Shown here: one piece after another, positions 20,701-32,300 of the stretch
Layout of the letters: each line of letters opens with the position of its first letter
Position numbering within the stretch: position 1 is the first letter of the stretch
NCBI GenBank assembly: GCA_964020085.1
Contig: OZ026606.1
Coordinates: 20,395,501-20,459,500 of the forward strand
Length of the DNA stretch: 64,000 nucleotides
From: Micromussa lordhowensis
Lineage: Eukaryota; Cnidaria; Anthozoa; Scleractinia; Lobophylliidae
Direction of reading: 5' to 3'
The notes under the pieces: model-generated
The model's input: the letters and a program-made list of their open reading frames with translations, nothing else
Told to the model about the DNA's origin: nothing
Databases searched by the model: none
Program-made: the position numbers and the translations under genes

Positions 20701-22870
20701 AAACTACAGACACTACAGACACTACAGAAACTACAGAAACTACAGACATTACAGAAACTACTGAAACTACAGACATTACAGAAACTACAGAAACTACAGA
20801 CATTACAGAAACTACAGAAACTACAGACACTACAGAAACTACAGAAACTACAGACACTACAGAAACTACAGAAACTACAGACATTAGAGACTCTTGTCTA
20901 CATGATACTACAGACACCACAGAAACTATAGAAACTAAAGACACTACAGACACTTGTCTACATGATACTACAGACACTACAGAAATTACAGAAACTACAG
21001 ACACTACAGAAATTACAGAAACTACAGAAATTACAGAAACTACAGACACTACAGAAATTACAGAAACTACAGAAATTACAGAAACTACAGACACTTGTCT
21101 ACAGATACTACAGACACTACAGACACAACAGAAACTACAGAAACTACAGACACTACAGAAACTAAAGAAACTACAGACACTACAGAAACTACAGACACTA
21201 CAGACACTACAGACACTACAGAAACTACAGAAACTACAGACACTGCAGAAACTACAGACACTACAGAAATTACAGAAACTACAGACACTACAGAAATTAC
21301 AGAAACTACAGACACTTGTCTACAGATACTACAGACACTACAGACACAACAGAAACTACAGAAACTACAGACACTGCAGAAACTAAAGAAACTACAGACA
21401 CTACAGAAACTACAGATACTACAGACACTACAGACATTACAGAAACTACAGACACTGCAGAAACTACAGAAACTACAGAAACTACAGATACTACAGACAC
21501 TACAGAAACTACAGACACTACAGAAACTACAGACACTACAGACACTGCAGAAACTACAGAAACTACAGACACTACAGAAACTACAGATACTACAGACACT
21601 ACAGACATTACATAAACTACAGACACTACAGACACTGCAGAAACTACAGAAACTACAGACACTACAGAAACTACAGATACTACAGACACTACAGAAACTA
21701 CAGACACTACAGAAACTACAGACACTACAGACACTGCAGAAACTAGAGAAGCTAAAGAAACTACAAAAACTACCGACACAACAGACACTACAGACACTGC
21801 AGAAACTACAGACACTACAGAAACTACAGACACTGCAGAAACTACAGAAGCTAAAGAACCTACAACACATGAATACAGAAATTAAAGCAACGAGCCACAA
21901 ACGGGAGCTACAGAAATTACAGAAACGACAGACACTACAGAAACTACCGTAAAGTACCAACATTTCAGAAACTACGGGAAACTACAGACACTACACTGAT
22001 AAACTACAGAAACTACATATACAGGAACTACATAAAGTACCGAAATTACACTAAATTCTGACAGACGAAAACTAGAGACTAAAGAAATTAGAGACACTAC
22101 ACTGATAAACTACAGAATTTACAGAAAATTCAGAAATTTCCAACACTACAGAAACTACAGACAACATCACTGAAAAGGGAAAATCAGAAAGCCTACGGAA
22201 TTAACGTGTTATTGCAGTTTGTATTCAGGATCTAATAATCGTTAGTAAATTTTTCAAACCTTTTCTCCAATTCTTGTAATCGTTGCGTTGTCAAGTTTGC
22301 GCTTTTCAGACTCTTGTTGTGCCTGTGAGAAAAACAGAGTGAACTCTTAGAAATTGTCGGTTAACTTTTTCCAAGATAAGAATTTGAGTGAAAGTTTGAT
22401 TTCTTACTATTATGATTTGTGTAAGAAATTTAAAATTGATTCATAGTTCAGTTACGGTGTAATTTAGTTATTGAGTTACTAGAGATACTTAGTGTGGTAC
22501 AATCTCATTGACGCAGTATAAGATCATGTTAAGATACACTGGGGCAAGCTGGGCGTCAAGCAAAAATAGATTTTGTGATGTGTGTTTTTACATTGTCGAC
22601 ATTCTGGTCGCTAGCAAGTTTCGCTACGGAATTGAATGAAACCGTACGAAACATCACTCACTTTTCCTCCAAGTCTTTAAGTCGTTTTAGAATGTCCGGC
22701 ATGTTGGGTGTCGCGTTTTTGCTGGCAGATCTTTTCTCTAATCGCAGATGTTTTTCAGCAACTTCATCTTCATGATTCAAATCTTCCAGGGCAAAGGCGC
22801 CTTGAAAAACAAAGCCCAACACGAGCACAGCCACGAATAGAACGCCGACGAGAATTGCGGAAGATCTCAT
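15181..22870 (-). CDS. Copy B: secreted short-chain collagen C4-like protein (multi-exon; frame continuity uncertain)
   Basis: Exons: 22870-22662 (signal peptide and N-terminal region, identical in protein to copy A), 22322-22260 (coiled coil), 17321-17241 and 16583-16467 (collagen triplets, then KYVRWGRTTCPIGAE), and 15656-15181 (C-terminal domain, stop TAA). Splice phases are as in copy A, with the same gap between exon 2 (phase 2) and the collagen exon (phase 1). The candidate bridging exon 17906-17863 carries the same acceptor change as copy A (TTAG instead of CTAG on the plus strand). The C-terminal domain has nine cysteines, plus one in the preceding exon. The start of the last exon reads GLIGGGYYDYPGG, differing from the other copies mainly in this short window. 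Secretion and matrix function are inferred from the signal peptide and collagen triplets. Confidence 0.78.
17586..17852. mobile_element. MITE shared with copy A (B copy, internally deleted)
   Basis: Same element and site as 9655-9952, but lacking part of the left palindrome arm (after GGGGCGTTTGTCGCTTGTTGG) and a few bases near 17620. The shared position shows that it was present before A and B separated. Confidence 0.65.
18054..18528. mobile_element. TIR MITE (GAGGGTCTATTAT ends), copy B
   Basis: Equivalent to 10156-10634, with the same ATGTAT duplication on both sides and the same host palindrome to its right (18529-18634). Confidence 0.72.
19277..22160. repeat. 9-bp minisatellite in the large intron of copy B
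   Basis: Same unit family and position as copy A but about 0.9 kb longer. The left block (19277-20150) uses ACTACACAA / ACTACAG(C/T)AA units, as in A. The middle (20570-21090) is enriched in AGAAATTACAG variants not prominent in A. The right block again resembles A. Long frames on both strands are compositional. Confidence 0.95.
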
Positions 22871-24113
22871 AGCTGACTGGCTACAGTTTGAATCTTTCGC
22901 AGAAAAATCTTAACTTTCTTCCTATAACAAGGAAGCGGTTTTAAGATAATCTAGATCAAAGGCCTATTTTACCTTGACTCACACGAATGAAATATGATTA
23001 GAAGGTAAAGTAGGAACAAATTTCTAGTTGAGTCATCGCGGCGCGCGAGAAATTTTTCGCGTTGGCTCCTCCATTAAAATTAACATACGTTAAAGATAGA
23101 TAGTCAGATTATTATATAAACAAACTCTATTTGATTTTTGTCTTTCAGCAGAAAATAGGATGAAACTAAAGCATACCAAGGTTAGCTCTAAGAAAAGAAG
23201 TAACTGGCCAAGCCAGTAGCATTTGATAATTTAAAACAAGGCTCAAAATGGTTTAAGCAAGAAATACAATTATTATTCACAAAATTGCCGGTTAATAATC
23301 TAATCGTCTCTTTGAGGACAATGGGCAAATTAATCAATCGCGTGCATGCTGATTTGTTGTATTCGTCAATGTATTATCACGGTTGTATGCTGTGTTGTAT
23401 TCGTGAAATGTTTTCCTCCTGACTTCGCCGGAGAAATGTGAAACCTCAACAATCACCGGTCATTTTGGAGCTGTGCTTAAGGGAAACTCTAGCAGAATAA
23501 AATCACATGATTGTGGCCATGTGATCGCTTTCGAAAGGCTACGTTTTGAAAACGTTTTCCGTTCACCTCAAACCGCAAGGCCAGCGTTTTCGAATTCCTC
23601 CTGATTGAAGAGCGCTTTCTAAGTCTACGTTAGTGTCTCTTCCTTGTTTGTTACGTAAAGACAAATGATGTTGTCATAATTAAGTGAAAACAATGCACGG
23701 GACCGCACAAAACAATTCAACAACAGACTACTTATTCATAATTTTACTTGACCTGTTGACCGTCTCTAAAGAACATTCTGCCTCCCTGCCCCCAAGTTGG
23801 GATAAAATTGTGTCTATTAGAAATGTTTGTTTCTTTCACTGTAAGTGGCATCCCTGGGAACTAGCTAGTTGTAGCTAAGCACATCCACCACAAAAAAAAT
23901 CAACACTTGAGATTCTTTTAACATTTTTAACATTGCGGTGGTCAGGAAAGCGTTAACAAATTTTCTCTTTTCTTCAAATTTTTGGAGGAAGATCTAGATA
24001 CATTACTCCATACTTACCCGTAATGCGAATTAATAAAGTTTCAAATTAAAGTGGCGAGTAGAAAATGATTGAAGCAAGGCCTTATGCGTCCAATGCCCCA
24101 ACGACTGCAGATA

Positions 24114-24138
24114 ATGATGATGATGATGATGATGATGA
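24114..24138. repeat. (GAT)n microsatellite
   Basis: Eight consecutive GAT-type triplets within the spacer, followed by AAACTGATTG. The equivalent array lies at 41947-41967. The first spacer has lost it. Confidence 0.9.
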
Positions 24139-24390
24139 AACTGATTGAAGCATATGTCCAGTTTCATCTAGTTCAAATGGTAATTCAGTTCCCGAGCGAC
24201 TCGCCAGGGAGTGCATTTTAGCATTTCTTATTAACTTGTAGAAAAATAATTGGAAAATTATTACTTGAAGGATAATAATATAGCTTTGTAACTGTCAAGC
24301 CACGGAATTGTGCCAAGTAAGGTAAGATCAGGTATATCCCGTCCCCAGACAAGAACTTCGACCATGTTAGGTCATCAGTAGCATGATATT

Positions 24391-24688
<298 letters not shown>

Positions 24689-25627
24689 TGCAGGATATCA
24701 AACTAGACAAAGAAGATTTTCAAGGCTATTGACCGGAGGATAGCGGAGTATTTACTTTCCGCGCACGCTGATTGGCTAGCTCGGAGGTGATATTTACCTC
24801 CGAACAGCCGAAGAAAAACAAAATGGCTTCCCGCAATGCTTCGGTCTCCGCGGAAGACGAAATTCTTTCAATGAAGATGTAATTTAGTGAAAATCATCGA
24901 ACTTTGGAAGTCTTTCGTTTCGTTTCACTTCGTTTTCCTTCAATTGATCACCTGACTTACCGTATCATGTGACTTTGCGAGTGCGAGTGTGCATCGCAAG
25001 GCGCGCGAATTTTTTTGTCCGACCATTTGTTGGTATAGTTAGTAAGCCTCCTTTGGTCGATGTCGACCATGGAAACTGTGCCCTAACACTGTCAGTTCAA
25101 ACAATGCCGCCTGTGGCTTATGAGGCCAATGTGGGAATGGCAATCCTTGCCGCCTGAGGAGCAGATGTGAGTAGATGCGGCGGAGTCAATTGTTGTTTTC
25201 TCTTTTGGCCTGGTCCTTTTGTTGGTATATTGTCACAAATTAAGTTACTCTTTGGCCCGCTAGTTATTCAGCTTGTGTGGTATATACTATTTATGACGCG
25301 TGAATATCCACCCCTAGTCACCTCCACTTCGGTGAATAATTGTTAAATATGGGCTATATAAGTATACGCGGCCCCATAGGCTATAGTTTTTAGCCGTGTT
25401 TATAATAAATAGGGTATCGATTTGCCCAGTTTGGTCTTAAGTAGTCTAATCGTTTTTACACTCTAGACTTGTATTGGGTATGATTTTAGAAAAAAGCTGC
25501 TTTTTGTCATTATTGATAACACCATCAACAAAAGCGTTTCACAATGGCTTTAAGACCTTAAACAGGGTCTTAAATAGGGTATCGAAGGGTTGGTCGTTTA
25601 ATAAATAGGGGAAAATAGCCGATCTTG

Positions 25628-25797
25628 GTCTCTAACCAGGTGTATAAATGGGCCCCGGCGAATTTAATCGGCCTGGGGGTAGCCCTTCGATGGACTACTA
25701 CCCCATCCAGGAGGGAGTAGAAATATTCATAGTCGCTTCATGCTACTGAAACCGGGATGAGCTCCGGCCTGATGAGCCACTTGGCTCGTATGCAGAC
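25628..25797 (+). mobile_element. SINE 3'-domain fragment (second spacer copy)
   Basis: Same fragment as 6295-6455, containing GGTGTATAAATGGGCCCCGG and the GATGGACTACTACCCCATCC core. Confidence 0.6.
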
Positions 25798-26591
25798 TTA
25801 ACTATACCTTACCATAAATAGGGTAGGGGAAATTGCATATTGTGGTCTTAACTAGGGCAACGATTTTTAGGAAGCAGGACGCATACCCCTAGGAATATAT
25901 CCTGGGGTTTTTGATTGGCTAATTGCGCATTTGGGCATGGTAATGTCCGTTATTGTGGCCATTCATATTGGTTCGAAATTTTCTCATGAGATAAACTTGA
26001 TCTGATAGTTTATAACTATACAATTAAAAAGAGCCCCAAGTCGTTGGCGTTAACGATCAGGTCAAGGTTATTCAGTTGAAGGGAACATCTGAGCACGTTT
26101 CAAGACTTTCCTCCATATGTAAAATCTCTACTCAACAGACATGGAGTCTATGCAGCTGCTGGTATGCAAACTTAGATGTTTAAATTTGGGTTTGTCCTAG
26201 AAAAACGCTATATTAGTTGCAGCATTGAATACGTCTTCGGCGTTAAATTGTTGCAATATAGCGAGCTTCTTCAAAACAGAAGTCACCTAGAGGTATAAAC
26301 TACTCGCTATTACCAACAGGATCAAAAGCTCTGGAGATGAAACTGAATGGCATTGAAACAAAGAAGACAACGTTTGAGTAATTTTCCACAGTTTTTAGTG
26401 TTATTTATTCGCTACATGTACATCGTGAACTTCAGTTCGATATTTTTAACTCAAAGAGCGAACTTCATTATCATGTACTTCTTTGACTAAAATCCCTAGT
26501 TTCCCGGTTTTGTTTTAAGTCACGTTAAAAGCGAGAGCTTATGAAATCACATGCTCCGTCTTTTAGGTTTCCAATGCAATGGCGCTCTCCT

Positions 26592-28392
26592 TCACATGGT
26601 GCACACAGCGCATGTCAGCTCTCTTCCGGCGATATATGGGTTGCACGGGAGTGAGCCACATACTCCTTCCACGGGGTAGAGTAAGGCACCATTCTTGCTG
26701 GCCTGACTACCGGGCACATACTCTGCATCCTCGTCAACACAGATGAACTGATATCCCTTCTTGTGGTTGTAGTGTCCAGTCATTAGGTACCCATGATACT
26801 CCTCGGTCCAGCCGGGTGGACAATCATTCCGTGCGGGCATCATTAGCATTGAGCCACGTGACTTGACGAAGCAAACGGCACACAGTGCCTCATGGTCATG
26901 AAGGTTTTTCTTAAATGGGTTGAAACCGCTGACTTCATACTCAGTGCCGTACATGTATCCCGAGGTCTGCAATCCATCTTTGTACTTGTCGTACTTTGGA
27001 TTGTGTGGAAGGCAAAGGTAATTTGCTCCTCCACCTGGGTGGCTGTAATGCTCACCACCAATTAAACCTAATACACATAAAACAGTTGATTGTTATTCTC
27101 AAGCCGCAAGACTAAATTATCTTGATCGGCTACTTATATATCTACAACACAAACAAACAATAGCCTCCATTTGGCGCGAAAATATGCTCGGATATTTTTC
27201 CGCGGACATTATCGGTTCTGAGAAGCGAACAGTTTTTCTCGATCTTCGCACTCGGAAAACTGTGAACTTCGAGGAACAGATTAAGAACAATTATCCGGGC
27301 ATATTTTTAAATTCAAATGGGAGCTATTGTGTTTCAAACACAATAAAAAGTTATTATCCTTCTATTTTTTTATTTTATTTTTTTTATTTTATTTTTTTTA
27401 TTTACCACCACGTACATTCATTGAAAGTTACAGCGATTGATAGATTAAAATATTACTAAAGTGTACTATAGATAATAACTAATAATAAAAGTAAGTAAGA
27501 AGTGGCGAGGAGGCCTCAAGAAACCGCCGGGTTTTTACTGAGAGGTCCCCTCGGAGATATGTTTCGACTCTTAAACTAGTAAGGACATTGTATTGAGACT
27601 TGTTATTTATTTACTTTTCTTCAACACACAGTAGGAAGACTATAAGGACTTAAAGAGTTGATGTTAATACGATTAACTAAGGAAATCAAGAAGCTTTCTT
27701 TTGAAGGTGATTAAACTAGGGGAAGACGTAATTGATAATGGCAAAGCATTCCATATTTTTGGCCCTCGAAAGAGTATAGTGAATTGCTTGATATTAGTTC
27801 GGCAGGTATGAGGCCGAAAATGAGCTGAGGTTCTGGTATTATAATTATGAATTTGACCACTAGTCATAAATAAATTTAGAAAGAGCGTGGGCAGCAAACG
27901 ATGGTAATAGGAAAACATAAACTTTGCAATATAAAGGGAATTCACTTTAAAAATGTCTAAGATATTCAATTGTGCAAACAAAGGTGCAGAAGGTGCAAGA
28001 TGGTTTGAATTTGTCATTGCCCGCACAGCTCGCTTTTAAAGAAGAAAAATGCGATTTAAGTTTGTTACATAAGTAGAAGACCAAACTGTAGTGCAATAAG
28101 TTAAATAAGGATAAATTAAGGTATAATACAAGGATGGTTTAGTGTTTGATGACAGAAAGAAACGAAATCTGTACATTATACCAACGGATTTGGAGATTTT
28201 CTTGCAAATATAACTGATATGCGACTTCCACGTAAGACATTCATCAATATAAATACCTAAGAACTTAACTTCTGTTTCTTGCTTGAGAGATATACTGTCA
28301 AGTAAGATTTCAAAGTTCATATGGACAGATTTTTGCTTAGGCTTAAATATGACATAATTGGTTTTCTAATAATACACATGAAAAAATTACTC

Positions 28393-28425
<33 letters not shown>

Positions 28426-29233
28426 TGTAACACCAGTGCAAAAAGTGTAACACCGATGCAAAAAGTGTAACACCAGTGCAAATTAGTATAGGTAATAGCG
28501 GAGCTCCGGCGGCCGAAGGCCGCCAAGCGGAGCCCCATACCCATATTAGGAAACTGAAGGGAACCCATGAACTGATTTTCTCATGTGTATCATGGCTAGC
28601 GGTATTGCTCGTGGGCGCGTACGCACGACGACGACGACGACGACGACGGTGGTGGAGTCGCGCAACATGGCGGCCACAATTGACACGTAAACCAAAACGA
28701 GGCTTCAGTTTTCGCGGGCTTTCCTTGTAGGTTGACAGAGCACATGTACCCTTGGTTTAAAGCGTCCTTTGGACATCCATGTTGCAGTCAATTGACACCT
28801 GTCAAAACAAGGAATCCGCTGACCAGTATCACGTGACCATATCGCGGGCTCAAGTTCAGGGCTCATCGAGGTCACGTGTTTTTTTAAAGTTGACCGCTGC
28901 CCAAGTGCTGCTTTTTTCGATTAGATCGCGGGCTCATGTCAGGATTAACTTGCTGTAAACAGCGTAGGGTTGGTAGGAAGCCGGTTAACGCTAACCCAGG
29001 ATTAAAATTTACCCGAATTATAACCTTTTCTTTTGTACAAAGTTTTTTCACTGCTTTTGTTTTGCGTATTTTGCTTTCATTAAAATTCAAAACACAAAAA
29101 CAATATACAGAAAATCTCACCGCAAAGTTACAAAACTCAAATCAAAATTCTACTTTATCCTCGGCTAGTTTGATCGGGCTCTGAACAACCCGGCCCAGGA
29201 GCTACGCTTTTAGGCTGGCCTAAATCTATATAT

Positions 29234-29271
<38 letters not shown>

Positions 29272-29323
29272 AGTGATATTTCAAAATTGTCCAAAATACC
29301 ACGAGCCGCGAAGCGGTGAGTGG

Positions 29324-29369
<46 letters not shown>

Positions 29370-32300
29370 ACCACGTACAGGTCATGCTATTATTTGTTTA
29401 TAATAGAAGCCGAGAAATTTTCGGGAACGCACAAGAGACCTTTATTTCGTTACGGTTGAAAAAACAAACAGGCTTCTGCATTCGTAACAATCTTTTCACG
29501 TCAATGAAAAAAGTGATTGACAGCATTTTGTGAAACCAGTTCAAACCACTGAAGGCAAACAACATGAAATAGTTCAATGAAAGTTATTTTCAAATCACGG
29601 TTTTTCCACTTACTGAAGCGGTGAAGCGAAACCACTGTAAAATTAAGATTCTCTCAGTGTTTAATTGCTGCTTTGTTGAAAAACACCAACGCCAGCTCCA
29701 TAATTTAGCGCGACCTGAGCAGCCATGAAAGTGGTGGACTACTGTTTGGGAGGCTGGCGTCGCTGTACGGTTGTGTTGAATGGGCAAACTGGAAAGATTT
29801 GGATTTCGTTCGCTAAGTACACGATTTTTCCATAGCTGCTCTTCATCTTGGACGGTAAGTGCTTTAGTTTTCCGTGGCCTTTTTCGCGAAGAGCTCTTGC
29901 CTTTCCCTCAAGGACCTGTCTTCACTTGACGAATTCTCGGTCCTTTGCTATGGACATTTTGCCGTCATTTTGTTTGTGGTGTCTGTCGACGGCAGCTAAC
30001 ATAACCCTTAGGCTGTCCAGCTCATAGTCGGAGCCATCGCTTTTGCGAATTTCGGCAAAGAATCGCGAGAGACATTCATCCAGTTCTTTAGCTTCGTATT
30101 TTACAGAGTCATCGCTAAGACCCTTGCTTTCTGTCCACGACTTCCAAACATTCATCCACATCTCAGTAGTTTTTACTGTATTTTTGTTTGCTGCTTTTTC
30201 GGCGAGCTTTTCTATTTCCTCACAGGAAATTTCCGGGAACCTTGCCGCCATTCTTTTGAAAACAAAAGCAAAAACGTAATTGTAGTCGGTGTTGTCATGG
30301 TAACCTTGTTATACCATCCATTTTTGTTGTTATACCACTATTACGCGGAAATAGTGACACTATCAACCAATCAAAACTCCGAAATTTCTCGGCTTATATT
30401 ATAACACATTGTAATTCTGGATTATGATTTGCAGAAAGACAGTGATAATTTTTTAGGCCAATGATATCATGTAAAGCAAGGACAAAAATTTTGTACAGAA
30501 ACTTTGAAAAAAGTTTCAATTTCTCCAATGCGAAAAAATGGCTTTAAGAAACATCTTCCGGCACTTCATTCCGCGCAAATTTTTTCTCGTTTCTCTTTTC
30601 TCTTTTCTCGTTCAATTTGAAATTAATTTGCACTTGTGAGTTTTTCAAAAAGCTGAAATTGCACTCGCTCGTGCAATTTCAGCTTTTTGAAAAACTCACA
30701 AGTGCAAATTAATTTCAAATTGAACTAGAAACCGTATGATTACCTGTACAAATAATCTTCGAAATTCGAGCAGTTTTGAAAAGTGGAGAAAATCACTTGA
30801 ATATTCCCCAGTTTTTGCTGGGGCATACTTAGTCACGTGACACGTTTAGACCAATCGTGTGCGAGCGGACACATTTGATGGGTTACAAAGAGAATTACTG
30901 GAAGAAACTGACTGTTGTGCCGAGCCCTCCTCATAAAAGCTAAGTAAATATAGTTATTAATAAATCTCCGACCAACTTCATCTTTAAATTCCTACGCATA
31001 CTCATTGCTACCTCACTTTGTCCACTTTGATGGGAATGTTAGAGCAATTTTCATTGAACTACCACTGACAATTGTTTTCTTGTAAGTTGAGAACATCAAC
31101 GCTCGTTTACAATAGACAACCATTTCTGGACGCGCTATCGGTTTGAAAGCTGAGGAAATCCTCCCTTAAGAGGTTCATTTCATTTTCATTTCGACTGAAT
31201 TATTTTCGTTACACTTGAGACGAACAAACTCACCTTTTTGATTCACCCACTATAGAAAACCCTGCAAATCTCCACATTTGCCTGCACCTACCTTTGTAAA
31301 CAATTTCAGCGCCACTGGGACATGTGGTCCTTCCCCAGCGAACATACTTCACTCCAGACATCTCATCTTGCCCTTTATCGCCCTTACTTCCCTGATCTCC
31401 TTTAGGACCTAAAGCAAAGCATAAAACTGTTAGCTTTTGTCAACAGTGTGTTCTATGAAAGTCTTTAATGACCGTGCTTGTGTTTTGTTTTTATCGTTTG
31501 CCTCCTTCCTCGCTCTGCATTTGACTAAGAATAAAGTCAGTATTCCTTCAGTGTCAAACACACTGACCAGATTTTGAAATTTTTTTGTCGATTAGGCACG
31601 ATTTGGTGGTTCGTAAATGCATTTCCTGCTACTGTTTTATTGCACTATTCTTTATTCAGCTTTATAAAAACAAAACGATCCGAAGACAAAAGCCCATAAT
31701 TAACAGTCCTGTTTCAATCGGAAATCTTCGATCAAGAGTAAATGTTTGAAGCTGTTATGATATCATATCTGCCGTTTTGTGACATTGGTACCACTGTACT
31801 CCTTGTACATCGATTCACAGTCTAAATTAATTGACTTAATTAAACGGCCGCCGTTTGTAGAGCTTAGCATCTTGGGCAGCATGCTCTAACTAATTGCGAT
31901 AGCTGATGATCTGATTAACTAGTGAATGGGACTATTTTCCATTAGCTCTTATTCATTTCAAAGCTGGCTACCTTCGTGTTGATACTTATTGCATAATCTT
32001 TTCCAATACTACAAACTACTTTTTAGACCATCACTATATTCTTCGCACCAGAAGCTTATGTTGACTCTATGTTCGCACCTTTTGGACCAAGTTGTCCAGG
32101 CGTTCCAGGCTGGCCCGGAGGTCCCATCATGCCCTGCGCGTTATTTTTACCGTCACGCCCTGAATTTTGTACAGAAAGAAAAAGAAACACAAAGTGAACT
32201 GAAACAACATGTATCTCAAACTAACTTATTAATCTTAAAACACGTCTGTTACTTTTAGGTTCAGAACTGTATCAACTCAATATGCTGGCATTCCACTACG

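Larger units (their letters stand above)
27363..30748. mobile_element. 3.4-kb compound transposon insertion unique to copy C
   Basis: Copies A, B and D read continuously from TTATTATCCTTC into A(A/G)ATAATTTTCG. Copy C leaves this sequence at 27362 and returns at 30749. The insert is layered: a LINE fragment, a 20-bp tandem repeat, a GC-rich hairpin and (ACG)n tract, a long dispersed segment, a foldback element, a TIR element with a recombinase-like fragment, and a perfect 55-bp-arm hairpin. Confidence 0.8.
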
